From positions 1 through 32,451 of the forward strand of contig NZ_JALRNF010000054.1 of the NCBI RefSeq assembly GCF_030272895.1: a stretch of 32,451 nt of DNA, written 5' to 3'. The stretch comes from Pseudomonas sp. BGr12 (GTDB lineage Bacteria; Pseudomonadota; Gammaproteobacteria; Pseudomonadales; Pseudomonadaceae). The position numbers and the translations under genes were made by a program. The notes beneath the pieces are model-generated. The model was not told the DNA's origin and searched no databases. It saw nothing but the letters and a program-made list of their open reading frames with translations. Below are positions 9,780 through 17,850 of this stretch, in pieces (the stretch's first letter is position 1; each line of letters starts with the position of its first letter).

Positions 9780-11105
9780 ATGACAATCAACAAGACAGAA
9801 ATAGACACGCTCGTCGTTGGCGCCGGTCAAGCCGGTGTGGCCATGAGCGAACACCTGAGCCGACTCGGCGTGCCGCACCTGGTGCTGGAGCGCAACCGTA
9901 TTGCCGAAGCCTGGCGCACCGGGCGCTGGGATTCGCTGGTGGCCAACGGCCCGGCCTGGCATGACCGCTTCCCGGGGCTTGAGTTCGACGGCCTCGACCC
10001 CGACGCCTTCGCCGCCAAGGACCAGGTTGCCGAGTACTTCGAAGCCTATGCCCGCAAGTTCAACGCGCCGATCCGTACCGGCGTGGAAGTGCGTAACCTG
10101 GTGCGCAACAGCGAGCGCCCGGGCTTTACCGTTGAAACCAGCGACGGTGTGATCGAAGCCCGCCAGGTGGTGGTCGCCACCGGCCCGTTCCAGCGCCCGG
10201 TGATCCCGCCGATCGCGCCGCAGGACGATAAAGTGCTGCAGATCCACTCGGCCCAGTACCGCAATCCGCAGCAGATGCCTGAAGGCGCCGTGTTGGTGGT
10301 CGGTGCCGGGTCTTCCGGCGTGCAGATCGCCGATGAACTGCAACGCGCCGGCAAGCAGGTCTACCTTTCGGTCGGTGCCCATGACCGTCCGCCACGGGCC
10401 TACCGCAACCGCGATTTCTGCTGGTGGCTGGGTGTGCTGGGCGAGTGGGATGCCGAAACCATGCAGCCGGGCAAGGAGCACGTGACCATCGCCGTCAGCG
10501 GTGCCCGTGGCGGTCACACCGTCGATTTTCGCAAGCTGGCCCATCAGGGCATGACCCTGGTCGGCCTGACCCAGTCGTTCGACAGCGGCGTGGTGCGCTT
10601 TGCCGACAACCTGGCCGAGAACATCGCCCGCGGCGACGAGAACTACCTGGCGCTGCTCGATGCCGCCGATGCCTACATCGCCCGCAACGGCCTGGACCTG
10701 CCGCTGGAACCTGAAGCCCGGATCATGCTGCCTGATCCGCACTGCCTGACCCAGCCGATCCGCGAGCTGGACCTGGCCAAGGCCGGCATCACCTCGATCA
10801 TCTGGGCCACCGGCTACTCGGTCGACTACAGCTGGCTCAAGGTCGATGCCTTCAAGGACAACGGCAAGCCCAAGCACCAGCGCGGCGTGTCGAGTGAACC
10901 GGGCATCTACTTCGTCGGCCTGCCGTGGCTGTCACGGCGCGGCTCGGCCTTTATCTGGGGTGTGTGGCACGACGCCAAGCACATCGCCGACCACATCGTG
11001 AAGCAGCGCAGCTACTTCAACTACCGCGACGCCTCGCAACGCCAGGCCGAGCGCAACACCACCGAATCGCACCTTCAAGCCGCCAGCCTCATGGGAGCCC
11101 GCTAA
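9780..11105 (+). CDS. Flavin-dependent monooxygenase (FAD/NADPH)
   Basis: A 441-residue cytoplasmic oxidoreductase. The FAD-binding GxGxxG is at residues 14-19 (GAGQAG), the NAD(P)H-binding one near residue 175 (GAGSSG), and an ATGY motif comes late (IIWATGYSVDYSW). This layout fits the CzcO/YUCCA-like class of flavin monooxygenases; the exact FMO fingerprint FxGxxxHxxxY/F is not conserved (IHSAQYRN occupies the place). Such enzymes hydroxylate N or S atoms or do Baeyer-Villiger chemistry. It is the first gene of the cluster, with a 234-base gap upstream that contains a 6-bp-stem hairpin at 9739-9758. Its TAA overlaps the next ATG by one base (TAATG), implying translational coupling. Its place before hydrolase, dehydrogenase and transaminase genes suggests the opening oxidation of a catabolic route. 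Confidence 0.85.
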   Translation: MTINKTEIDTLVVGAGQAGVAMSEHLSRLGVPHLVLERNRIAEAWRTGRWDSLVANGPAWHDRFPGLEFDGLDPDAFAAKDQVAEYFEAYARKFNAPIRTGVEVRNLVRNSERPGFTVETSDGVIEARQVVVATGPFQRPVIPPIAPQDDKVLQIHSAQYRNPQQMPEGAVLVVGAGSSGVQIADELQRAGKQVYLSVGAHDRPPRAYRNRDFCWWLGVLGEWDAETMQPGKEHVTIAVSGARGGHTVDFRKLAHQGMTLVGLTQSFDSGVVRFADNLAENIARGDENYLALLDAADAYIARNGLDLPLEPEARIMLPDPHCLTQPIRELDLAKAGITSIIWATGYSVDYSWLKVDAFKDNGKPKHQRGVSSEPGIYFVGLPWLSRRGSAFIWGVWHDAKHIADHIVKQRSYFNYRDASQRQAERNTTESHLQAASLMGAR

Positions 11106-11515
11106 TGCCTACTCATACCCGCATCCGCATGTTCAACACCAAAGACACCTACCCGAACCAGTCCCTGGACAACGACCTGTGCCAGGCGGTGCGCGCCGGC
11201 AACACCGTGTACGTGCGCGGCCAGGTCGGCACCGATTTCAACGGCCAGCTGGTCGGCCTGGGTGATCCACGGGCACAGACCGAGCAAGCCATGCGCAACG
11301 TCAAGCAACTGCTCGAAGAGGCCGGCAGCGACCTGAGCCACATCGTCAAGACCACCACCTACCTGATCGATCCGCGCTACCGCGAGCCGGTGTACCAGGA
11401 GGTCGGCAAGTGGCTCAAGGGTGTGTTCCCGATTTCCACCGGGCTGGTGGTCAGTGCCCTGGGCCAGCCGCAGTGGCTGATGGAAATCGACGTGATCGCG
11501 GTCATCCCCGAATAA
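11105..11515 (+). CDS. RidA/YjgF/UK114-family protein lacking the catalytic arginine
   Basis: A 136-residue single-domain protein matching the YjgF/YER057c/UK114 family (DLSHIVKTTTYLID, then FPISTGLVVSAL, then EIDVIAVIPE). In archetypal RidA an Arg (Arg105 in E. coli, in FPARS) binds the 2-imino acid carboxylate; aligning by eye, this protein has Ser111 there. It is therefore probably not an imine deaminase of the RidA type but one of the Rid subfamilies found inside catabolic operons. It starts one base inside the stop of the monooxygenase gene and ends 10 bases before the DUF1028 gene, so it is co-translated with both. A role in handling an unstable enamine/imine product of the monooxygenase is inference. 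Confidence 0.85.
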   Translation: MPTHTRIRMFNTKDTYPNQSLDNDLCQAVRAGNTVYVRGQVGTDFNGQLVGLGDPRAQTEQAMRNVKQLLEEAGSDLSHIVKTTTYLIDPRYREPVYQEVGKWLKGVFPISTGLVVSALGQPQWLMEIDVIAVIPE

Positions 11516-11525
11516 GGAGCCTGCC

Positions 11526-12200
11526 ATGACCTTTTCCATCGTCGGCCGCTGCGCTGAAACCGGCCAGTTGGGCATCGCCATCAGTTCCTCGAGCATCGCC
11601 GTCGGTGCTCGCTGCCCCTGGCTGCGCAGCGGGGTAGGGGCGGTGTCGAGCCAGAACATCACCCTGCCAGCCCTGGGCCCGCAGGTGCTCGATGGCCTGG
11701 GCGAAGGGCTGGCGCCGCACCAGGCGCTGGACCACGCCCTGACCCGCAACGGCTACAGCCAGTACCGCCAGGTGGCGGTGGTCGATGCCCAGGGGCGCAC
11801 TGCGGTGTTCAGCGGCAACCACGCCCTGGGCGTGCACAACGCACTGGCCGGTGAACAATGCGTGGCCGCCGGCAACCTGCTGGCCAGCAGCGCGGTGATC
11901 GAGCGCATGGTCGAGGCCTTCGAAAGCAGTGAAGGCTGCCTGGCAGCGCGCTTGCTGGCTGCGTTGCAGGCCGGGCAGGATGCCGGTGGCGAGGCGGGTG
12001 CGGTGCATTCGGCAGCGTTGTCGGTGGTCGGCGACCTGGTCTGGCCGATCGTCGACCTGCGCGTGGACTGGGCCGACGAGAACCCCATCGGCGAACTGGG
12101 CAAGCTTTGGCAGGCCTATGAACCGCAATTGCAGGACTACCTGACCCGCGCCCTCAACCCGACCCTGGCGCCGAGCTACGGAGTGCCGGGCGATGAGTGA
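11526..12200 (+). CDS. DUF1028 family protein, putative hydrolase
   Basis: A 224-residue protein starting MTFSIVGRCAETGQLGIAISSSS, the characteristic N-terminus of DUF1028 proteins, with the conserved VGARCPWLRSGVGAVSSQN and GNLLASSAVIERM regions. The family is thought to be related to Ntn-hydrolases, and members often sit next to Rid proteins and M20 peptidases in nitrogen-compound catabolic operons. An AAGGAG ribosome site precedes the ATG (11514-11519). Its 3' end overlaps the deacylase gene by 8 bases. The exact reaction is unknown; amide hydrolysis is plausible. Confidence 0.85.
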   Translation: MTFSIVGRCAETGQLGIAISSSSIAVGARCPWLRSGVGAVSSQNITLPALGPQVLDGLGEGLAPHQALDHALTRNGYSQYRQVAVVDAQGRTAVFSGNHALGVHNALAGEQCVAAGNLLASSAVIERMVEAFESSEGCLAARLLAALQAGQDAGGEAGAVHSAALSVVGDLVWPIVDLRVDWADENPIGELGKLWQAYEPQLQDYLTRALNPTLAPSYGVPGDE

Positions 12201-13353
12201 ACTGCGCAGCCGCGCCCTGCTGGCCAGGCTCATCGGCTTTGCCACGGTCAGTCGCGACTCGAACCTTGAGCTGATCGAGTTCGTCCGCGACTACCTGGCA
12301 AGCCAGGGGGTCAGCTGCGAGTTGATCTACAACGCCGAGCGCAGCAAGGCCAACCTGCTGGCCAGCATCGGCCCGGCGGTGGCCGGCGGGGTGGTGCTGT
12401 CGGGTCACACCGACGTGGTGCCGGTGGACGGCCAGGCCTGGACGGTCGAGCCGTTCGTGATGAGCGAGCGCGACGGCAAGCTGTTCGGTCGTGGCGCGGC
12501 AGACATGAAAGGCTACCTGGCGTCCGTATTGGCCGCGGTGCCGATGTTCGTGCAAAGCCCGCTGCGCCGGCCGGTGCACCTGGCCTTCTCCTATGACGAG
12601 GAGGTCGGTTGCCTGGGCGTGCGCAGCCTGCTTGAAGTTCTGCCGCAACGCATCGCCCGGCCGGCGCTGTGCCTGATCGGCGAGCCCACCGAGCTCAAGC
12701 CGGTGCTCGGTCACAAGGGCAAGTTGGCCATGCGTTGCCATGTGCACGGCGCGCCGTGCCACTCGGCCTACGCCCCTTACGGGGTCAATGCCATCGAACA
12801 GGCCGCACGCCTGATCGGCCGCCTGGGTGAGATCGGTGAGCGCCTGGCGGCGCCGGAACACCACGATCCGCGCTTCGATCCAGCGTTTTCCACGGTACAG
12901 GTCGGGGTGATCCAGGGCGGCACCGCCCTGAACATTGTCCCCGAGGACTGCCGTTTCGACTTCGAGGTCCGCGCTTTGCCGGCCTTCGAACCCCAGGCGG
13001 TACTCGACGAGCTGCACAGCTACGCCGAACAGACCCTGCTGCCGGCCATGCGTGCGGTCAAGGCCGACACCTTGATTCGCTTCGAACCGTTGTCGGCCTA
13101 CCCGGGCCTGGCCACGGCACCGGAAAGTGCAGCGGCGCAGCTGGTGGCACAACTGTGCGGCAGCGATGACTTCAGCACCGTGGCTTTCGGCACCGAAGGT
13201 GGATTGTTCGACCAGGCCGGCATCCCGGCCGTGGTCTGCGGCCCCGGCAGCATGGACCAGGGGCACAAACCGGATGAGTTCGTCAGCGTCGCCCAGATGG
13301 CGGCCTGTGATCGGCTGATGGACCGGCTGGCCGAGTACCTCTGCAACGATTGA
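12193..13353 (+). CDS. M20 metallopeptidase, acetylornithine deacetylase (ArgE)-like
   Basis: A 386-residue two-zinc hydrolase. Metal ligands and catalytic residues are all visible: SGHTDVVPVDG with His72 and Asp74, GRGAADMKG with Asp104, DEEVGC with Glu136/Glu137, IGEPTE with Glu164, and a late His in GSMDQGHKPDEF. Length and motifs fit ArgE-type N-acyl-amino-acid deacylases. It overlaps the DUF1028 gene by 8 bases. In this setting it more likely cleaves an N-acyl intermediate of the catabolic route than N-acetylornithine, since Pseudomonas usually makes arginine through ArgJ-type transacetylation. Confidence 0.9.
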   Translation: MSELRSRALLARLIGFATVSRDSNLELIEFVRDYLASQGVSCELIYNAERSKANLLASIGPAVAGGVVLSGHTDVVPVDGQAWTVEPFVMSERDGKLFGRGAADMKGYLASVLAAVPMFVQSPLRRPVHLAFSYDEEVGCLGVRSLLEVLPQRIARPALCLIGEPTELKPVLGHKGKLAMRCHVHGAPCHSAYAPYGVNAIEQAARLIGRLGEIGERLAAPEHHDPRFDPAFSTVQVGVIQGGTALNIVPEDCRFDFEVRALPAFEPQAVLDELHSYAEQTLLPAMRAVKADTLIRFEPLSAYPGLATAPESAAAQLVAQLCGSDDFSTVAFGTEGGLFDQAGIPAVVCGPGSMDQGHKPDEFVSVAQMAACDRLMDRLAEYLCND

Positions 13354-13372
13354 TAACAATAAGGAGTCAGCG

Positions 13373-14863
13373 GTGAAGGATTTCAATGACTGGACACGCC
13401 TTGCCCAACAGCAACGGCTGATCGACACGGCATTTATCGAAGGCGAGCCTTACCAGGCGCAGAACGGTGCGCGCCTGGAGGTGATCAACCCGGCCACCCA
13501 CCGCGTTCTGGCCCGCGTAGCTGCCTGCGGCCAGGCCGATGTCGACCGGGCGGTGAGCAGTGCGCGCAGGGCATTCGAGCAAGGCCCGTGGGCGAAGATG
13601 GCACCCGGCGAGCGCAAGGCGGTGCTGCTGCGCCTGTCGCAATTGATGCTCACCCACCGCGACGAACTGGCCTTGCTCGATTCGCTGAGCATGGGCAAGC
13701 CGGTCATGGACGCCTGGACCATCGACGTGCCGGGCGCCGCCCAGGTGTTCGCCTGGTATGGCGAAAGCCTCGACAAGCTGTATGACCAGGTGGCGCCCAC
13801 GGCACGCAATGCCCTGGCGACCATCACCCGCGAACCGCTGGGGGTGATCGGGGCGGTGGTGCCGTGGAACTTCCCGCTGGACATGGCCGCCTGGAAGCTG
13901 GCCCCGGCCCTGGCCGCCGGCAACAGCGTAGTGCTCAAGCCGGCCGAACAGTCGCCGTTCTCGGCCCTGCGCCTGGCCGAACTGGCGCTGGAAGCAGGCA
14001 TCCCGGCCGGGGTGCTCAACGTGGTGCCGGGCCTGGGCGAGGAGGCCGGACGCGCCCTGGGCCTGCACATGGATGTCGATGCGCTGGTGTTCACCGGCTC
14101 CACCGAAGTCGGCAAGTACTTCATGCAGTACGCCGCGCAGTCGAACCTCAAGCAGGTCTGGCTGGAATGCGGCGGCAAGAGCCCGAACCTGGTGTTCGCC
14201 GACTGCCAGGACCTGGACCTGGCGGCGGAAAAGGCCGCCTTCGGGATCTTCTTCAACCAGGGCGAGGTCTGCTCGGCCAACTCGCGCTTGCTGGTGCAGC
14301 GCTCGATCGCCGATGCGTTCATCGAACGGCTGGTGGCCAAGGCCCGCCAGTGGCAGCCGGGCAACCCGCTGGATCCGGCCAGCCGCGCCGGCGCCATCGT
14401 CGATGCGCGCCAGACCGCACGCATCGTGCAGTACATCGAACAGGCCCGGGAAGAGGGGGCACAACTGGTGTGCGGTGGTCGTCAGCTGAGCTTCGACGGC
14501 TCCGGCAACTTCATCGAGCCGACGATTTTCACCGGGGTGACGGCGGACATGACCCTGGCCCGGGAGGAAGTGTTCGGGCCGGTGCTGGCGGTCAGCGTGT
14601 TCGATGATGAAGACCAGGCGGTGGCGATGGCCAACGATCACATCTATGGCCTGGCGGCGTCGGTCTGGACCGACGACCTCAACCGCGCCCACCGCGTGGC
14701 CCGGCGTCTGAATGCCGGCACGGTGTCGGTCAATACCGTGGATGCGCTGGATGTCACCGTGCCGTTTGGTGGTGGCAAGCAGTCGGGCTTTGGCCGCGAT
14801 CTGTCGCTGCATTCGTTCGACAAGTACACGCAGTTGAAGACCACCTGGATTCAGTTGCGCTGA
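13373..14863 (+). CDS. NAD(P)-dependent aldehyde dehydrogenase
   Basis: A 496-residue aldehyde dehydrogenase with an intact active site: general base Glu265 in LECGGKSPN and nucleophile Cys300 in NQGEVCSA. The cofactor-binding VPWNFPLDMAAWK and FTGSTEVGK are also present. It starts with GTG at 13373 behind AAGGAG. By pattern it is close to PuuC-like aldehyde dehydrogenases, which oxidise aminoaldehydes from polyamine breakdown. It should convert the aldehyde made by the transaminase downstream or the monooxygenase upstream to an acid. A REP palindrome follows the stop directly. Confidence 0.92.
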   Translation: MKDFNDWTRLAQQQRLIDTAFIEGEPYQAQNGARLEVINPATHRVLARVAACGQADVDRAVSSARRAFEQGPWAKMAPGERKAVLLRLSQLMLTHRDELALLDSLSMGKPVMDAWTIDVPGAAQVFAWYGESLDKLYDQVAPTARNALATITREPLGVIGAVVPWNFPLDMAAWKLAPALAAGNSVVLKPAEQSPFSALRLAELALEAGIPAGVLNVVPGLGEEAGRALGLHMDVDALVFTGSTEVGKYFMQYAAQSNLKQVWLECGGKSPNLVFADCQDLDLAAEKAAFGIFFNQGEVCSANSRLLVQRSIADAFIERLVAKARQWQPGNPLDPASRAGAIVDARQTARIVQYIEQAREEGAQLVCGGRQLSFDGSGNFIEPTIFTGVTADMTLAREEVFGPVLAVSVFDDEDQAVAMANDHIYGLAASVWTDDLNRAHRVARRLNAGTVSVNTVDALDVTVPFGGGKQSGFGRDLSLHSFDKYTQLKTTWIQLR

Positions 14864-14917
14864 TCGCGGGGCAAGCCCGCTCCTACACCGCCTGTGGGAG
14901 CGGGCTTGCCCCGCGAT
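14863..14917. repeat. REP palindrome pair between the dehydrogenase and permease genes
   Basis: Left arm 14863-14887 (ATCGCGGGGCAAGCCCGC, then TCCTACA) and right arm 14893-14917 are inverted copies with one mismatch, separated by 5 bases. This is the classic Pseudomonas REP element in head-to-head form. It begins at the last base of the dehydrogenase stop codon and could form a very stable mRNA hairpin inside the operon, lowering or separating expression of the downstream transporter genes. Confidence 0.9.
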
Positions 14918-14963
14918 GAAACAACTCTGTTCTTCCGATTACAAAAACAACACGGAGCAACCG

Positions 14964-16403
14964 ATGAACAGCAATGCAAGCGTGTCTGCAGGCGCCCTCG
15001 CGCCGCCTGCCAGCAGCAAGAAACTGGGCCTGACCGCGCTGTTGGCCGTGGCCATCGGCCTGGTGGTGTCCCAGGGCGTGATGGTGTTGATGCTGCAAGG
15101 CGTCGGCATCGCCGGCCCAGGCTTTATCGTACCCCTGGCCCTGGCCTGGCTGTTGGCCCTGAGCTATGCCTGCTCGTTCTCCGAGCTGGCGCTGATGATC
15201 CCTCGCGCCGGCAGCCTGAGCAGCTACACGGAAGTCGCCATCGGCCAGTTCCCGGCGATCCTGGCGACCTTTTCCGGCTACGTGGTGGTGGCGATGTTTG
15301 CCTTGTCGGCGGAGTTGTTGCTGATGGAGTTCATCATCGACAAGGTCTACCCGCACTCCATGCCGCCCCTGACCGTGGCCCTGGGCGTGCTGGCCCTGTT
15401 TACCGTGCTCAACCTGTTCAACATCGACATCTTCGCCCGCCTGCAAACGGTGCTGGCGGTGGTGATGGTGGTGGTGCTGCTGGTCATGGGACTGAGTGCG
15501 ATGAACAGCGATATCGTCTCGCCCAACCCGGGCCTGTTCGAGGTCGGCGGCTGGAACCCGATGGGCCTGGGGGTGATCGCCCTGACGGCCATGGCGGTAT
15601 GGGGCTTTGTCGGCGCCGAGTTCGTCTGCCCGCTGGTGGAAGAAACCCGTCGCCCGCAGCGCAACATCCCGGGGTCGATGATGCTGGGGCTGACCATCAT
15701 CTTCGTGATCATCGCCCTGTATTGCCTGGGCGCCTTGCTCACCGTGCCGCAAGCGGAACTGGCCAGCAACGGCCTGCCGCATTACCTGTTCGCCACCACG
15801 GTGTTCGGCGAGGCGGGCAAGGTGTTTTTGGTCACCGCGGCGATCACTGCCACCTGCAGCACCCTCAACAGCTCCCTGGCCGCCATCCCGCGCATGCTCC
15901 TGGGCATGGCCCGCAACGGCCAGGCCTTCGGTGTGCTCAAGCGCCAGGGCAAGCGCACCGGCGCACCCTGGGTGGCGGTGCTGTTCGTGTCGGCCATCAC
16001 CGGCTTGCCGCTGCTGCTGATGCACGACCATCCCGATGCGATCAACCAGCTACTGCTGGCCGCCGCGTTGGCCTGGCTGCTGGCCTACATCATCACCCAT
16101 ATCAACGTCATCGCCCTGCGCCGGCGCTACCCGCAAGTCGCACGGCCGTTCCGCACGCCGTTCTACCCGCTGCCGCAGCTGTTCGGCATCGCCGGCATGC
16201 TGTTTGCGATCTGGCACGTGTCGCCGAGCCCGGACATGACCTTTTCGATTTTTGCCTACGCCGGCCTGGTGCTGCTGATCGTCTCGATCATCGCCGTGCT
16301 GTGGATCAAGTGCGTGATGGGCAAGCCGCTGTTCAAGCCCGAACCCCTGGAATGTGCATCGAGCACTGCTAACGATAAAAACCCGCAAGGAGTCTCGCAA
16401 TGA
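14964..16403 (+). CDS. APC-superfamily amino acid/polyamine permease
   Basis: A 479-residue inner-membrane protein with about 12 hydrophobic segments. The first (LTALLAVAIGLVVSQGVMVL) has the form of APC helix 1, and the cytoplasmic loop FVCPLVEETRRPQRNIP matches the conserved (G)xE(E)xxxPxRxIP motif of the family. I chose the ATG at 14964 (MNSNASV) with CGGAG upstream; an in-frame ATG at 14916 lies in the REP element. Its TGA overlaps the ATG of the aminotransferase gene (ATGA). It should import the nitrogen compound handled by the cluster, with proton symport or exchange. Confidence 0.9.
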   Translation: MNSNASVSAGALAPPASSKKLGLTALLAVAIGLVVSQGVMVLMLQGVGIAGPGFIVPLALAWLLALSYACSFSELALMIPRAGSLSSYTEVAIGQFPAILATFSGYVVVAMFALSAELLLMEFIIDKVYPHSMPPLTVALGVLALFTVLNLFNIDIFARLQTVLAVVMVVVLLVMGLSAMNSDIVSPNPGLFEVGGWNPMGLGVIALTAMAVWGFVGAEFVCPLVEETRRPQRNIPGSMMLGLTIIFVIIALYCLGALLTVPQAELASNGLPHYLFATTVFGEAGKVFLVTAAITATCSTLNSSLAAIPRMLLGMARNGQAFGVLKRQGKRTGAPWVAVLFVSAITGLPLLLMHDHPDAINQLLLAAALAWLLAYIITHINVIALRRRYPQVARPFRTPFYPLPQLFGIAGMLFAIWHVSPSPDMTFSIFAYAGLVLLIVSIIAVLWIKCVMGKPLFKPEPLECASSTANDKNPQGVSQ

Positions 16404-17797
16404 CCGCTCAAGTAAAACCCGACCGTAGTACCGGTGAACGTAGTACCGGCGATTACCAGGCCCTGGATGCCGCGCACCACATCCACGCGTTTCTCGACCA
16501 GAAGGCCCTGAACGAAGAAGGCCCGCGGGTGATCGTGCGCGGCGAAGGCCTGGCCCTGTGGGACAACGACGGCAAGCGCTACCTGGATGGTATGTCGGGC
16601 CTGTGGTGCACCAACCTCGGTTACGGCCGCAAAGACCTGGCCGCTGCCGCCAGCCGCCAGCTGGAGCAGCTGCCGTACTACAACATGTTCTTCCACACCA
16701 CCCACCCGGCGGTGGTGGAGCTGTCGGAGCTGCTGTTCAGCCTGCTGCCCGACCACTACAGCCACGCGATCTACACCAACTCCGGCTCCGAGGCTAACGA
16801 GGTGCTGATCCGCACCGTGCGCCGCTACTGGCAGATCCTCGGCAAGCCGCAGAAGAAAATCATGATCGGCCGCTGGAACGGCTACCACGGCTCGACCCTG
16901 GGCGCCACGGCGCTGGGCGGGATGAAGTTCATGCACGAGATGGGCGGGGTGATCCCGGATGTCGCGCACATCGACGAACCCTATTGGTTCGCCCATGAAG
17001 GCAACCTGACCCCGGCCGAGTTCGGCCTGCGTGCGGCCCGTCAGCTGGAGGCGAAGATCCTCGAACTGGGCGCCGAGAACGTCGCCGCCTTCGTCGCCGA
17101 ACCCTTCCAGGGCGCCGGCGGCATGATCTTCCCGCCAGAGAGCTACTGGCCCGAGATCCAGCGCATCTGCCGCCAGTACGACGTGCTGCTGTGCGCCGAC
17201 GAGGTGATCGGTGGCTTCGGTCGCACCGGCGAATGGTTCGCCCACCAGCACTTCGGTTTCGAGCCCGACACCTTGTCGATCGCCAAGGGCCTGACCAGCG
17301 GCTACATCCCCATGGGCGGGCTGATTTTGTCCAAGCGCATGGCCCAGGTACTGGTGGAGCAGGGCGGGGTGTTCGCCCACGGCCTGACCTATTCCGGGCA
17401 CCCGGTGGCGGCGGCGGTGGCCATTGCCAACCTCAAGGCCCTGCGTGACGAAGGCATCGTCAGTCAGGTCAAGCAAGAGACCGGCCCCTACCTGCAGCGT
17501 TGCCTGCGTGAGGTGTTCGGCAATCACCCGTTGATCGGCGAGGTACAGGGCACCGGCCTGGTCGCCGCCTTGCAGTTCGCCGAAGACAAGGCCAGCCGCA
17601 AGCGCTTTGCCAACGAGAACGACATGGCCTGGCGCTGCCGCACCATCGGCTTCGAGGAAGGCCTGATCATCCGCTCGACCCTGGGCCGGATGATCATGGC
17701 CCCGGCCCTGGTCGCCAGCCACGCCGACATCGATGAACTGGTCGACAAGACCCGTATTGCCGTGGACCGTACCGCCCGCGAATTCGGTCGCCTGTAA
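16400..17797 (+). CDS. Class III PLP-dependent aminotransferase (SpuC-like)
   Basis: A 465-residue aminotransferase. The PLP lysine is Lys296 in IAKGLTSGYIPMGG; the PLP-ring Asp is in CADEVIGGFGRTG; YTNSGSEANE binds the phosphate. Length and sequence fit omega-amine:pyruvate transaminases of the putrescine/beta-alanine type. It overlaps the permease gene by 4 bases. Near the N-terminus a 15-bp tandem duplication (16424-16453) encodes RSTGERSTGD, outside the conserved fold. It likely removes a terminal amine to give an aldehyde for the dehydrogenase encoded upstream. Confidence 0.92.
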   Translation: MTAQVKPDRSTGERSTGDYQALDAAHHIHAFLDQKALNEEGPRVIVRGEGLALWDNDGKRYLDGMSGLWCTNLGYGRKDLAAAASRQLEQLPYYNMFFHTTHPAVVELSELLFSLLPDHYSHAIYTNSGSEANEVLIRTVRRYWQILGKPQKKIMIGRWNGYHGSTLGATALGGMKFMHEMGGVIPDVAHIDEPYWFAHEGNLTPAEFGLRAARQLEAKILELGAENVAAFVAEPFQGAGGMIFPPESYWPEIQRICRQYDVLLCADEVIGGFGRTGEWFAHQHFGFEPDTLSIAKGLTSGYIPMGGLILSKRMAQVLVEQGGVFAHGLTYSGHPVAAAVAIANLKALRDEGIVSQVKQETGPYLQRCLREVFGNHPLIGEVQGTGLVAALQFAEDKASRKRFANENDMAWRCRTIGFEEGLIIRSTLGRMIMAPALVASHADIDELVDKTRIAVDRTAREFGRL

Positions 17798-17807
17798 GCA
17801 CCCGTGC

Positions 17808-17831
17808 GCCGGCTCGTGCGGGCGAGCCGGC
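17808..17831 (+). other. Stable hairpin between the aminotransferase and binding-protein genes
   Basis: A 9-bp perfect stem (GCCGGCTCG / CGAGCCGGC) with a 6-base loop lies 10 bases after the aminotransferase stop. No T-run follows, so it is not a canonical intrinsic terminator. It may protect the upstream mRNA or partly attenuate reading into the binding-protein gene. Confidence 0.5.
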
Positions 17832-17850
17832 CTTGAAGAGGAACAGATCC

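Noticed and set aside
9690..10877. 395-aa - strand frame opposite the monooxygenase gene
   Set aside because: Antisense shadow caused by high-GC codon bias; the + strand protein has clear FAD and NADPH motifs.
13367..14812. 481-aa - strand frame opposite the aldehyde dehydrogenase gene
   Set aside because: Antisense shadow; His/Gln/Arg-rich with no fold-like pattern, while the + strand has an intact active site.
14894..16372. 492-aa + strand frame overlapping the APC permease gene
   Set aside because: Out-of-frame reading of the permease gene; rich in Arg/Gly/Pro/His and without hydrophobic segments.
16424..16453. 15-bp tandem repeat at the aminotransferase N-terminus considered as a phase-variation tract
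   Set aside because: Only two copies, and the unit is a multiple of three, so copy-number change would not shift the frame.
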